Source: Ensifer sp. BR816 (GTDB taxonomy: Bacteria > Pseudomonadota > Alphaproteobacteria > Rhizobiales > Rhizobiaceae). Taken from it: DNA of 64,000 nt. Positions 54,260 to 62,978 of this stretch are shown here, one piece after another. The first letter of the stretch is position 1; each line of letters opens with the position of its first letter. The notes beneath the pieces are model-generated. The model saw only the letters and a program-made list of their open reading frames with translations. It searched no databases and was not told the DNA's origin. A program made the position numbers and the translations under genes. Location: NCBI RefSeq assembly GCF_000378985.1, contig NZ_KB905370.1:1641830-1705829 (forward strand). Reading direction: 5' to 3'.

Positions 54260-55915
54260 TCAGCGAATATCGGCGCGGGCCCTGGGCCGCGTGTCGTTGC
54301 GTTCGTGCTGGAACACGGCCGGCGGGAGCGGCGGCAGGCTGCGAACGATATCTGCCCCCTTCTCGCCCATCATGATCGTCGGCCCATTGGTGTTGCAGGA
54401 GGGTACCCGCGGCATCACCGAGCTGTCGCAGACCCGCAGCCCTTCAAGCCCGCGGACCTTCAGTTCCAGGTCGACGACCGCCGTCCCGTCGGTTCCCATC
54501 TTGCAGGTACCGACGGGATGATGATCCGTCTTGGCATTGGCGCAGCCGTAGTCGAAGAGCTGCTCCTCGGTCTTGATCTCCCTGCCCGGCAGACGTTCCG
54601 CCATCACATAGGCTTCGAGCGCCGGCTGCTGCATGATCTCGCGGGCGATCTCAAGCCCTTCGAGCGACATCTTCCGGTCATGCGGGTCCTCCCAGTAGTT
54701 CGGGTCGATCAGCGGTGCGGCGGCCGGGTCGGCGGAGGACAGCCGGACCGTGCCGCGCGAGCGCGGATGCAGATAGGCGGAGTTGAGCGTGACGCCGGCA
54801 TTTTTCAGCCGCGCGACGCCCGCCTCGATGCCCGAGCCGAGGCCGAGATGGAATTGGATATCCGGCGAACGAGCGTTCGGATCCGCATACCAGAAGCCGC
54901 CGGTCTCGAAGAGCGACGAGGCGACCGGGCCGGTACGGAACAGCACATATTGCAACCCGGCCCACAGCGTCCGGTGCAGCTTGGCGACATTGTCATAGGT
55001 GTGGTCGCCGGTGCATTCGGCAATCACGAAGAGGTCGAGATGGTCCTGGAGATTGCCGCCGACGCCGGGAAGATCGTGGCGGACATCGACGCCGACGGAA
55101 CGCAGATGGTCGGCCGGGCCGATGCCGGACTGCAGGAGCAGCTTCGGCGAGCCGATGGCGCCGGAAGACACCAGCACCTCCCGTTCGGCGCCAATCACCT
55201 CGCTGCCTTTGCTCGTCACAACTTCAACGCCGACCGCGCGCCGACCTTCAAGCACGATTCGGGCGACGCGGGCGCCGGTGCGTACTGTCAGATTCTTGCG
55301 ATCCTTGATCGGCGACAGATAGGCAAGCGAGGCGGAGGAGCGCCGGCGGTTGCGCTGGGTAAGCTGGTAGAAGCCGACGCCCGCCTGCTGTTTGCCATTG
55401 AAGTCGTGATTATAGGGAATGCCGAGCTCCTGGCCGGCGCGGATATAGGCGTCGCAGATTGGCAGGGGCGAAACCGGCATCGAGACGCCGAGCGGCCCGC
55501 CATAGGAATGATAGTCGTCGGCGAAACGCTGGTTGTCCTCGGCGCGCTTGAAATAGGGCAGCACGCTTCGGTAGTCCCAGCCGGCGCAGCCGTCCTCGCT
55601 TGCCCAGAGATCATAGTCGGCGGCATTGCCGCGGGTATAGAGCTGCGCATTGATCGACGAACCGCCGCCGATCACCTTCGCCTGGGTATAGCGCAGCACC
55701 CGGCCCTTCATGTGTTTTTGCGGCACCGTGTGCCAGCCCCAGCTCGCCACGCCCTTGGTCATCTTGGCGAAGCCGGCCGGCATGTGGAACAGCGGGTTCC
55801 AGTCGCCGCCGCCGGCTTCCAGCAGCAGCACCTTGACGGCCGGATCCTCGCTCAACCGATTGGCAAGCACGCAGCCGGCCGGGCCGGCACCGGTGATGAT
55901 GTAGTCGAATGCCAT
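54260..55915 (-). CDS. GMC oxidoreductase, choline/alcohol dehydrogenase type
   Basis: 551 aa. FAD is bound by [20 protein letters not shown] (residues 4-23), with [20 protein letters not shown] (flavin-contact region), and the C-terminal HPVGTCKMG and [17 protein letters not shown] carry the active-site His and Asn. It is a typical alcohol- or choline-dehydrogenase-like GMC enzyme that oxidises a hydroxyl to carbonyl. Start at 55915 with GGAG just upstream. It begins 90 bp after the SDR gene and is followed by the Dabb gene. Substrate unknown; sugar alcohol or sugar is likely in this context. Confidence 0.88.
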   Translation of the reverse strand: MAFDYIITGAGPAGCVLANRLSEDPAVKVLLLEAGGGDWNPLFHMPAGFAKMTKGVASWGWHTVPQKHMKGRVLRYTQAKVIGGGSSINAQLYTRGNAADYDLWASEDGCAGWDYRSVLPYFKRAEDNQRFADDYHSYGGPLGVSMPVSPLPICDAYIRAGQELGIPYNHDFNGKQQAGVGFYQLTQRNRRRSSASLAYLSPIKDRKNLTVRTGARVARIVLEGRRAVGVEVVTSKGSEVIGAEREVLVSSGAIGSPKLLLQSGIGPADHLRSVGVDVRHDLPGVGGNLQDHLDLFVIAECTGDHTYDNVAKLHRTLWAGLQYVLFRTGPVASSLFETGGFWYADPNARSPDIQFHLGLGSGIEAGVARLKNAGVTLNSAYLHPRSRGTVRLSSADPAAAPLIDPNYWEDPHDRKMSLEGLEIAREIMQQPALEAYVMAERLPGREIKTEEQLFDYGCANAKTDHHPVGTCKMGTDGTAVVDLELKVRGLEGLRVCDSSVMPRVPSCNTNGPTIMMGEKGADIVRSLPPLPPAVFQHERNDTRPRARADIR

Positions 55916-56005
55916 TCTCCGTTCCTCCACCGCCTCATTGGAACGTTCCAAATGCAAGGCGTGATAAATCTGACGGACGCCTCAGGCGAGACGGTCCTTG
56001 CTGTC

Positions 56006-56779
56006 CTAAAGCCGACTGATCGACAGGCCTCCGTCGGCCTGGATGACGGAGCCCGTCGCGAAGGCAAATTTGCCGCTGGCGAGCCCCGCGACGATATTGC
56101 CGATATCCTCGGGCTCGCCCCAGCGCCTCACCGGCACCAGCCCGCCGGCGATCAGCGCATCGTATTTGCCCGAAACTGCGGCGGTCATGTCGGAGCGGAT
56201 GATGCCAGGGCGCATCTCGAAGACCGAGATGCCGGTATCGGCGAGCCTCAGCGCAAGGCCCTGGCTGAAGGCGGCAAGCCCCGCCTTGCTCATGCAATAG
56301 TCGAGCCGTTCCGGCGAGCTCATCGCCGCGGAAACCGAGGTGATGTTGATGATCGAGCGCGGCGCGTCCGCCTCGACCGCGAGCATGGTCTTCAGCACCG
56401 CTTGGGTAAAAAAGACCGTGCCGCGCAGGTTGATGCCGACGATCGTGTCGAAATTTTCCGGCTTCAGATCGAGGAAATCGCCGCGCACCACGGAGGCGAT
56501 GCCGGCATTGTTGACGAGGCAGTCGATCCGGCCGAAGACGGCGATCACGGCGTCGACCGTCGGCTGATGGCCGGAAATATCCGCGACGTCGGCCCTGAGG
56601 AAGATGGCGCGTGCGCCCAGCGTCTCGAGTTCGGCGATGACCGGCGCCACGCCCTCCGCGTCACCAATGCCGGTAATGGCGATGTCGAAACCGTCCGCCG
56701 CAAGGGCACGGGCGATGCCGAGGCCGATGCCGCGGCGGCCGCCGGTGACGATCGCGACGGGGCGTGCCTTGTCCGTCAT
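56006..56779 (-). CDS. SDR-family oxidoreductase
   Basis: 257 aa short-chain dehydrogenase. Cofactor loop TGGRRGIGLGIA (about residues 12-23), NNAG, Ser in NITSVSAAMSS and catalytic YCMSK, then the C-terminal GSVIQADGGLSISRL end. It is most like the 3-ketoacyl-reductase / sugar-dehydrogenase branch that reduces or oxidises a keto/hydroxy pair. Overlaps the GMC gene upstream by 4 bases (ATGA), so the two are coupled and may act on the same metabolite. Confidence 0.88.
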   Translation of the reverse strand: MTDKARPVAIVTGGRRGIGLGIARALAADGFDIAITGIGDAEGVAPVIAELETLGARAIFLRADVADISGHQPTVDAVIAVFGRIDCLVNNAGIASVVRGDFLDLKPENFDTIVGINLRGTVFFTQAVLKTMLAVEADAPRSIINITSVSAAMSSPERLDYCMSKAGLAAFSQGLALRLADTGISVFEMRPGIIRSDMTAAVSGKYDALIAGGLVPVRRWGEPEDIGNIVAGLASGKFAFATGSVIQADGGLSISRL

Positions 56780-58290
56780 GACCGAAGGTCTCCCTTGACG
56801 ATGTGGTCGGCGACGCGCAACGCCTGGGCAGCGATCGTCAACGCCGGGTTGACCGCGGCCGAAGTCGGCAGGAAGCCGGCATCGACGACAAAGAGGTTGG
56901 GATGATCGAAGGCGCGGCAATGGACGTCGAGCGGCGCCTGCCCGGGATCATTGCCGATCCGGACCGTTCCACACTGATGCGACGGCGTCCGCTTGTCGAA
57001 GGCCCTGGCCAGCACCACCGGGAAGCCTGCCTGCTTCAGTACCGCCTTCAGCTTGGAGACGAGCTTCAGATGCGCCTCCCAGTTGGTGCGCACCCATTTG
57101 AGCAGGATTCGGTCGCCATCGACCACCACCCGGCTTTCCGGCGACGGCAGATCCTCGCTCATGGCGTAGAAGTCGATGGCGCGCGAGGACACCTGGCTGA
57201 GCAGCCATTCCGGCATCGACCGCATGTTGGCCTTCAGGATTGCGCCGGAGACGCGGCCGAGCAGCTGGATATTGCCGAGCGGTGGTCCGCCCTGGCCGTC
57301 GGAGAGATAGAAATCGTTGAGGCCGAAGGTCTTCTGGTAGACCGAATCGTTGCGATACCAGGGGCTGATCGCAATCACCGCACTCGAATTGTGGTTCATG
57401 AAATTGCGCCCGACCTGGTCGGAGCGGTTGGCGAGCCCAGTCGGGTTGACGTCATCGGCCGAGCGCAGCAGCAGCACAGCCGATTGCACGGCGCCGGCCG
57501 AGAGAATGACGAGCTTCGGCGAGACGCTGTGTTCCACACCGTCTTTCACATAGTGCACCGAAGCAATCGCCTTGCCGTCCGGCGCTGTCGTCAGCCGCGT
57601 GACCCGCGAACCGGTCTGCAGCCGCACGTTCGGATATTCGAGCGCCGCGGTCAGCGCCGCGGTTTCCGCATCCATCTTGCCGTCGAAACTGTTCGGATGC
57701 GCATCCCAGGGTGTCTTGCCTTTGGCGAGCCAGCGGTCGAGGTCGATGCCGAGCGGCAGCGAATAGGGATGCATACCGTTTTCGCGCAGCTGCTTGCGCA
57801 CCTTGGCGATAGCCGGCTCGTCCGGCACCGGCGGATGCGGATAGTCGTTCGAATGCGCCGGCTCGGTCGGGTCCTCGCCGAGGCGCCCGCGCACCTGGTA
57901 GAGTTCTTCCGCCTTGGCATACCAGGGCTCCAGCTCTTCATAGGCAAACGGCCAGGCGGGCGAGACACCGTCGAGATGCTGCATCTCCTCGAAATCCTCG
58001 CGGCGGTAGCGGGTCAGCACTGCACCGTAGAATTTCGAGTTGCCGCCGACATTGTAGTAGTTGCCGGGGTTGAAGCCGGTGCCGCCCGCCTCGTACCAGG
58101 TCTCCTTCGGCCGGAAATGGCCGCGCTGGAAGATCGCCCGCTGGTCGCGATTGACCGGCAGGTCCTCGATGTGGTGGCCGGCCTCGAGGATGAGGATTTC
58201 GGCCCCCGAGGCGGCAAGTCCCGCCGCCACGGTAGCGCCGCCGACACCCGAGCCGATGATGACGATATCCGGCTGGCTTGCCATGCTCAT
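56776..58290 (-). CDS. GMC oxidoreductase (sugar-dehydrogenase type)
   Basis: 504 aa. The FAD site is IVIIGSGVGGATVAAGLAAS (residues 9-28). It has GGTGFNPGNYYNVGGNSKFY and the C-terminal HQCGTVRIG with the catalytic His and NPALTIAAQALRVADHI with the Asn. The layout resembles the GMC branch that includes sugar and glucoside 3-dehydrogenase-type enzymes. Its start overlaps the ATPase stop by 4 bases (ATGA). No secretion signal is visible, so oxidation would occur in the cytoplasm. Confidence 0.86.
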   Translation of the reverse strand: MSMASQPDIVIIGSGVGGATVAAGLAASGAEILILEAGHHIEDLPVNRDQRAIFQRGHFRPKETWYEAGGTGFNPGNYYNVGGNSKFYGAVLTRYRREDFEEMQHLDGVSPAWPFAYEELEPWYAKAEELYQVRGRLGEDPTEPAHSNDYPHPPVPDEPAIAKVRKQLRENGMHPYSLPLGIDLDRWLAKGKTPWDAHPNSFDGKMDAETAALTAALEYPNVRLQTGSRVTRLTTAPDGKAIASVHYVKDGVEHSVSPKLVILSAGAVQSAVLLLRSADDVNPTGLANRSDQVGRNFMNHNSSAVIAISPWYRNDSVYQKTFGLNDFYLSDGQGGPPLGNIQLLGRVSGAILKANMRSMPEWLLSQVSSRAIDFYAMSEDLPSPESRVVVDGDRILLKWVRTNWEAHLKLVSKLKAVLKQAGFPVVLARAFDKRTPSHQCGTVRIGNDPGQAPLDVHCRAFDHPNLFVVDAGFLPTSAAVNPALTIAAQALRVADHIVKGDLRS

Positions 58291-59399
58291 GCGATCCGCA
58301 TCTGGCTCTCAGGGTCGAAGAACACGGCCTTGTCGAGATTGAAGGCGAGCCGCGACGTCTGGCCTGGCGCGATGCGGGCGTCTGCCCTCAGCCGCGCGAC
58401 GATTTCCTTGCCGCCGAGTCGGGTAACGGCAAAGGTGTCCGAGCCGGCCGGCTCGACGACCTCGATCAGGCAATCGCCCTCGGCGACGAACTTCGCATTG
58501 CGGTCGGCGCCGTCCGGATCGGTCAGCGCCTCCGGACGGATGCCGAAAACGACATCCCGGCCGGCATAGGCGGAGAGCGCGCCGTTATGCGGCACGGCGA
58601 GCTTCAGCGGTTCGGCATTCGGCCGCTCCAGAGTGACCGCGACGTTCGCCCCCGCGGCTTCGATCCGGGCCTTCAGCAGGTTCATCGCCGGGGATCCCAT
58701 GAAATCCGCGACGAACATATTGGCCGGGTTGTTGTAGATCTCGGCCGGCGTTCCGAACTGCTGCAGCACGCCGTCCTTCAACACGGCGATCTTGGTGGCG
58801 AGCGTCATCGCCTCGATCTGGTCATGCGTCACATAGACGATCGTCGTCTTCATGCGATGGTGCAGGCGCTTGATTTCCGTCCGCATGTCGACGCGCAGCT
58901 TTGCGTCGAGGTTCGACAGCGGCTCGTCGAAGAGGAAGAGTTTCGGGTCGCGCACCAGGGCTCGGCCCATGGCGACGCGCTGGCGCTGGCCGCCGGAAAG
59001 CTGGCCGGGCTTGCGCTCGAGCAGATGGCCGATCTGCAGCATGTCGGCAACCTGCTTGATCGCCTTGTCGCGCTCCTCCTTCGGCACGCCGCGGATTTCC
59101 ATGCCGAAGGCGATGTTCCCGGCGACCGTCATGTTCGGGTAGAGCGCATAGGACTGGAACACCATGGCGATGTCGCGCTTGGACGGGTGCAGCCCCGAAA
59201 CCGAGCGGCCATCGATGGCGATGTCGCCCGAGGTGATCGGCTCCAGCCCGGCGATCGTGTTCAGAAGCGTCGACTTGCCGCAGCCGGAGGGACCGACAAG
59301 CACGAGGAAGCCGCCCTGTTCGATCTCGATGTTGATGTCCTTCAGGATCTCCAGTGAGCCGTAGGATTTGCGCAGGTTGCTGATTTTCAGGAATGACAT
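58287..59399 (-). CDS. sugar ABC transporter ATPase (UgpC/MalK type)
   Basis: 370 aa. Walker A GPSGCGKST, Q-loop MVFQSYALYPNMTV, signature LSGGQRQRVAMGRAL and Walker B LFLFDEPLSNLDAKLR are all intact, followed by a TOBE-type regulatory end (GIRPEALTD). It is the ATPase of the sugar importer; the start at 59399 (MSFLKISNLRKSYG) is 4 bp after the second permease. Confidence 0.94.
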   Translation of the reverse strand: MSFLKISNLRKSYGSLEILKDINIEIEQGGFLVLVGPSGCGKSTLLNTIAGLEPITSGDIAIDGRSVSGLHPSKRDIAMVFQSYALYPNMTVAGNIAFGMEIRGVPKEERDKAIKQVADMLQIGHLLERKPGQLSGGQRQRVAMGRALVRDPKLFLFDEPLSNLDAKLRVDMRTEIKRLHHRMKTTIVYVTHDQIEAMTLATKIAVLKDGVLQQFGTPAEIYNNPANMFVADFMGSPAMNLLKARIEAAGANVAVTLERPNAEPLKLAVPHNGALSAYAGRDVVFGIRPEALTDPDGADRNAKFVAEGDCLIEVVEPAGSDTFAVTRLGGKEIVARLRADARIAPGQTSRLAFNLDKAVFFDPESQMRIA

Positions 59400-59403
59400 T
59401 GGC

Positions 59404-60285
59404 TTACCCTTTCACGGCGCCGGACATCAGCCCGCGGACGAAGTAGCGGCCGGACACGATGTAGACGATGAGCGTTGGCAGGGCAGCGAGGATCGCGCCC
59501 GCGAAGTGGACGTTGTATTCCTTGACGCCAGTCGACGAGCTCACCAGGTTGTTGAGCGCCACCGTCATCGGCGTCGAATAGGGACCGGAGAAGGAGGCGC
59601 CGAACAGGAAGTCGTTCCAGATATTGGTGAACTGCCAAATGACCGAGACGACGATGATCGGCCCGGAGGACGGCAGCATGATCCGCCGGAAGATCTGGAA
59701 GAAGCTCGCCCCGTCGATCTGCGCGGCGCGCACCAGCTCGGTCGGGAACGCCTCGTAGTAATTGCGGAAATAGAGCGTCGTGAAGCCGATGCCATAGACA
59801 ACATGGACGAGGATCAGCCCCCAGATCGACCCCGCAATGCCGAGAATGCCGAGGATGCGCGCCATCGGGATCAGCACGATCTGGAACGGGATGAAGCAGG
59901 ACAGGAGCAGCATGCCGAAGAAGATGTTCGCGCCCGGAAAGCGCCACTTGGTCAGCACGTAGCCGTTGAGCGCGCCGATGATCGTCGAGATCGCGACGGC
60001 CGGCACGACCATCAGGATCGAGTTGATGAAGAAAGGGCGAAGGCCGGTCGGCTGAACGCCGATCTGCGCCGTCGACCAGGCCGAAAGCCAGGGCTCGATC
60101 GTCCAGGTCTCAGGCAGGTTCAGCATGCCGCCCTGGCGGATTTCATCGAGCGGCTTCAGGGAATTCACCAGCATCACGTAGAGCGGCAGCAGCGAATAGA
60201 GCGCGAAGAGGATCAGCGCCGCATAGATCAGCGCCCGCGTCAGGCGATTGTGCGAGATGACGTTCTCAGGACTGGGAGCGCCCAT
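59404..60285 (-). CDS. sugar ABC transporter permease 2 (MalG type)
   Basis: 293 aa with six membrane helices. The first is ALIYAALILFALYSLLPLYV; the EAA loop AAQIDGASFFQIFRRIMLPS and the following PIIVVSVIWQFTNIWNDFLF are of the carbohydrate (CUT1) permease family. Start at 60285 overlaps the first permease stop by one base (TGATG), so the two are coupled. A longer upstream reading exists but overlaps the first permease. Confidence 0.92.
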   Translation of the reverse strand: MGAPSPENVISHNRLTRALIYAALILFALYSLLPLYVMLVNSLKPLDEIRQGGMLNLPETWTIEPWLSAWSTAQIGVQPTGLRPFFINSILMVVPAVAISTIIGALNGYVLTKWRFPGANIFFGMLLLSCFIPFQIVLIPMARILGILGIAGSIWGLILVHVVYGIGFTTLYFRNYYEAFPTELVRAAQIDGASFFQIFRRIMLPSSGPIIVVSVIWQFTNIWNDFLFGASFSGPYSTPMTVALNNLVSSSTGVKEYNVHFAGAILAALPTLIVYIVSGRYFVRGLMSGAVKG

Positions 60286-61163
60286 CAGCGTTTTCCTCCC
60301 CGGATTTCGGAATAGAGATAGGGAACGATGATCGAGAAGATCATCACCAGCATGATGATCGCCGACGAGGCGCCGATGGCCATCTGGTTGCGCGTGAATG
60401 TGTAGGAATACATGAAAGTCGCCGGCAGCTCCGTCGCCTGCCCCGGCCCGCCGCCGGTCAGGGCGATGATCAGGTCGTAGGCCTTGATGGCGAGATGGGC
60501 GAGGACCACGAAAGCCGAGAGGAACACCGGCCGCATCAGCGGAATGATGATCCGCCGGTAGATGGTCGGCGTCGTCGCCCCATCGATCTGGGCGGCCTTG
60601 ATGATCTCGTTGTCGACGCCGCGAAGCCCCGCCAGGAACATCGCCATGATGAAGCCGGTCGACTGCCAGACGGCGGCAATGACGACGCAGTAGATCGCGT
60701 AGTTGCGGTCCTTGATCCAGTTGAAGGAGAAGCTTTCCCAGCCCCAGAGATGCATGGTGTTCTCGAGCCCGATGCCGGGATCGAGGAACCACTTCCAGGC
60801 GGTCCCCGTGACGATGAAGGACAGCGCCATCGGATAGAGATAGATCGGCCTGAGGAACCCTTCCGCGCGGATCTTCTGGTCGAGCAGGATCGCCAGCGCC
60901 AGGCCGAGCACGGAGCAGATGACGATATAGAGGGTGGCGAAGATCGCCAGGTTGCTGACCGCCCGCCACCAGTGTGGCAGCGCCCAAAGCCGGCTGTAGT
61001 TCGTGAGCCCGACGAAATTGTAGGACGGCAGCATCTTGCTGTCCGTCAGCGAGAGGAAGCCCGTATAGACGATGAAGCCGTAGACGAACACCAGAACTAT
61101 GAGAAAGCTGGGGGCGAGCACGAGCTTGGGCAGAAGCTCCTGCAGCCGGGTGCGGCTATCCAT
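60285..61163 (-). CDS. sugar ABC transporter permease 1 (MalF type)
   Basis: 292 aa from ATG 61163 with GGTGG upstream; a GTG four codons earlier is possible. About six membrane helices; EAA loop AAQIDGATTPTIYRRIIIPL and the preceding GFIMAMFLAGLRGVDNEI place it with carbohydrate (CUT1) permeases. It stands 236 bp after the binding protein gene, in a gap that contains a mosaic repeat. Confidence 0.92.
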   Translation of the reverse strand: MDSRTRLQELLPKLVLAPSFLIVLVFVYGFIVYTGFLSLTDSKMLPSYNFVGLTNYSRLWALPHWWRAVSNLAIFATLYIVICSVLGLALAILLDQKIRAEGFLRPIYLYPMALSFIVTGTAWKWFLDPGIGLENTMHLWGWESFSFNWIKDRNYAIYCVVIAAVWQSTGFIMAMFLAGLRGVDNEIIKAAQIDGATTPTIYRRIIIPLMRPVFLSAFVVLAHLAIKAYDLIIALTGGGPGQATELPATFMYSYTFTRNQMAIGASSAIIMLVMIFSIIVPYLYSEIRGGKR

Positions 61164-61204
61164 GTTTGTTACCACCGTTATCGTTTCGTTCGTGCCGCGG
61201 GTCT

Positions 61205-61378
61205 GCCCCCTCTCCTCGGGTTAAACCCGAGGACTAGCCCTCTCCCCGAAGGCGGGGAGAGGGGACAGGGGCGCAGCGGCTCACCCCACCCCAAAGGGCA
61301 AGAGGACGCCGGACTTCGCCGCTTGTCCCTTCTCCCCGCGCGCGGGGAGAAGGTGGCCGGCAGGCCGGATGAGGGGCA
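61205..61378. repeat. rhizobial mosaic repeat, copy C
   Basis: Left end holds the palindrome CCTCGGGTTAAACCCGAGG (61214-61232), then hairpin CCTCTCCCCGAAGGCGGGGA and, further, CCGCGCGCGGGGAGAAGG with the GGCCGGATGAGG end. It has the same ends as copies A and B, and is the longest of the three. It lies between the binding protein and first permease genes. Confidence 0.75.
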
Positions 61379-61399
61379 ATCCCCTCCGTCGCGCCGCGC

Positions 61400-62644
61400 T
61401 TACTTCGCAGCCTCGACAGCCGCGACGAGTTCCTTGACCGCCTCTTCCGAGCTCAGCTCACCGTTGAACTGGCGGGTCACCACGTCGTAGATCGCGTTCT
61501 TGACGGCGGCCGGGTTGGCGTGGCCATGCGCCATGGAGCCCATGAGCGTACCGTTGGCATTGGCTTCGGCAAGGTCCTTGATGCCCTTCTTGCCGCAGGC
61601 GTCGAAGTCGGTATCCGGAACGTCGGTGCGGGCCGGAACCGATCCCTTGACGACGTTGAAGGCCGACTGGAAGGTCGGGCTCTCGATCGCCGAGGCCATC
61701 TGCAGCTGCGCCGGGACCTTCTCGTCCGAGACCTTGAACATCGCGAACTGGTCGGAATTGAAAGTGACCGAGCCCTGCGTTCCCGGGAAGCGCATGCAGA
61801 CGAAATCGGTGCCGGGCACCTTCTTCGCCTTCAGGAATTCGCCCTTCGCCCAGTCGCCCATGAACTGCAGGCCGGCCTTGTTCTCGATGACCATCGCCGA
61901 GGCGAGGTTCCAGTCACGGCCGGAGAAGTTGTCGTCGACATAGGATCTGAGCTTCGTCATCCGGTCGAAGGCTTCCTTCATCTTGTCGCCGCCGAGCGTC
62001 GCCGGATCGAGGTCGATGAAGGCCTTCTTGTAGACGTCGTTGCCGAGCGAAAGCACGACCGCGTCGAAGATCGTCGCATCCTGCCAGGGCTGGCCGCCGT
62101 GAGCGACCGGCGTGATGCCCTGCTCCTTGAACTTGTCGAGCAGCGCGATCAGCTCATCCCAGTTGGCCGGCTCCTTGCCGCCTGCCTTGTCGAGCGCCGC
62201 CTTGTTGATCCAGACCCAGTTGGTCGAATGGACGTTGACCGGAGCGGCGATCCAGTGGCCGTCATACTTCGAGAACTGCTGCAGAGCCGTCGGAACGACC
62301 TTGTCCCAGCCTTCCTTGGCGGCGATGTCGTCGAGATTGCCGAGCGCGCCTTCCTTGGCCCAGTCGAGAATATCGAAGCCGAGCATCTGCACCGCCGTCG
62401 GCGCATTGCCGGAGGTGACGCGGGCGCGCAGCACCGTCATGGCCTCGGTGCCGCCACCGCCGGCGACCGGCATGTCGGTCCAGCCGATGCCCTTGCCTTC
62501 CAGATCCTTCTTCAGGACGTCGAGCGCCGCAGCCTCGCCACCGGACGTCCACCAGTGCAGCACTTCCACATTCTCTGCTGCGCGCGCGGCCGTCGCCGCC
62601 AACATCAATGCTGCAACAGCCGTCGTCGTCATCAACTTGCGCAT
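61400..62644 (-). CDS. sugar ABC transporter, periplasmic binding protein (GtsA-like)
   Basis: 414 aa family 1 solute-binding protein. A signal peptide (residues 1-22, cut near ARAAE) precedes [20 protein letters not shown], and later [35 protein letters not shown] and [16 protein letters not shown], a set that closely recalls the Pseudomonas glucose/mannose binding protein GtsA. A glucose-type monosaccharide is the first guess. The next gene is 236 bp away. First gene of the sugar operon, divergent from the LacI regulator. Confidence 0.9.
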   Translation of the reverse strand: MRKLMTTTAVAALMLAATAARAAENVEVLHWWTSGGEAAALDVLKKDLEGKGIGWTDMPVAGGGGTEAMTVLRARVTSGNAPTAVQMLGFDILDWAKEGALGNLDDIAAKEGWDKVVPTALQQFSKYDGHWIAAPVNVHSTNWVWINKAALDKAGGKEPANWDELIALLDKFKEQGITPVAHGGQPWQDATIFDAVVLSLGNDVYKKAFIDLDPATLGGDKMKEAFDRMTKLRSYVDDNFSGRDWNLASAMVIENKAGLQFMGDWAKGEFLKAKKVPGTDFVCMRFPGTQGSVTFNSDQFAMFKVSDEKVPAQLQMASAIESPTFQSAFNVVKGSVPARTDVPDTDFDACGKKGIKDLAEANANGTLMGSMAHGHANPAAVKNAIYDVVTRQFNGELSSEEAVKELVAAVEAAK

Positions 62645-62978
62645 CGTTTTCCTCCCGTTTGCAAGTTACCGAAGCGGAAGCTCCTCCCGCTTTTTTGGAT
62701 TGTCTGCCCCCTCCCAGGGGGCAGTCTGGGCTTGCGGCATGCGCCGCCCGCACAATTTAAAACGTTACAAATCGCCACAAGTCAAGCGGACGGCCCTATT
62801 CCACCCTCTTCCGACCGAACAACACTGATTTCCCTGCATTATAGGCCATGCCGACGATGCCGCGGCGCAGCAAATCGTGGTCCTTGCACCGATTTAAAAC
62901 GTTTGCATGATGCGATTGCCTATTGGTTCGCGGCACGTTACAAATGCCGCACTTGACCTCTCGCAGGAAAGCATTCGT
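62645..62978. other. divergent control region of the sugar operon and lacI-type gene
   Basis: 334 bp between the two starts. It holds a perfect 9-bp hairpin CTGCCCCCT/AGGGGGCAG (62704-62724, loop CCC) upstream of the binding protein gene, and three related boxes with an ACGTT core described separately. No gene was recognised. Confidence 0.6.
62756..62907. promoter_or_regulatory. candidate LacI-type operators (AAACGTT boxes)
   Basis: Box 1 at 62756-62771 (TTTAAAACGTTACAAA) and box 2 at 62893-62907 (TTTAAAACGTTTGCA) share TTTAAAACGTT and are centred on CG, 137 bp apart; box 2 contains the palindrome AAACGTTT. A third, weaker copy ACGTTACAAAT follows at 62935-62945. LacI-family proteins bind CG-centred palindromes, and two spaced boxes would allow looping across the divergent promoters. 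The third box lies beyond the stated range. Confidence 0.55.
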
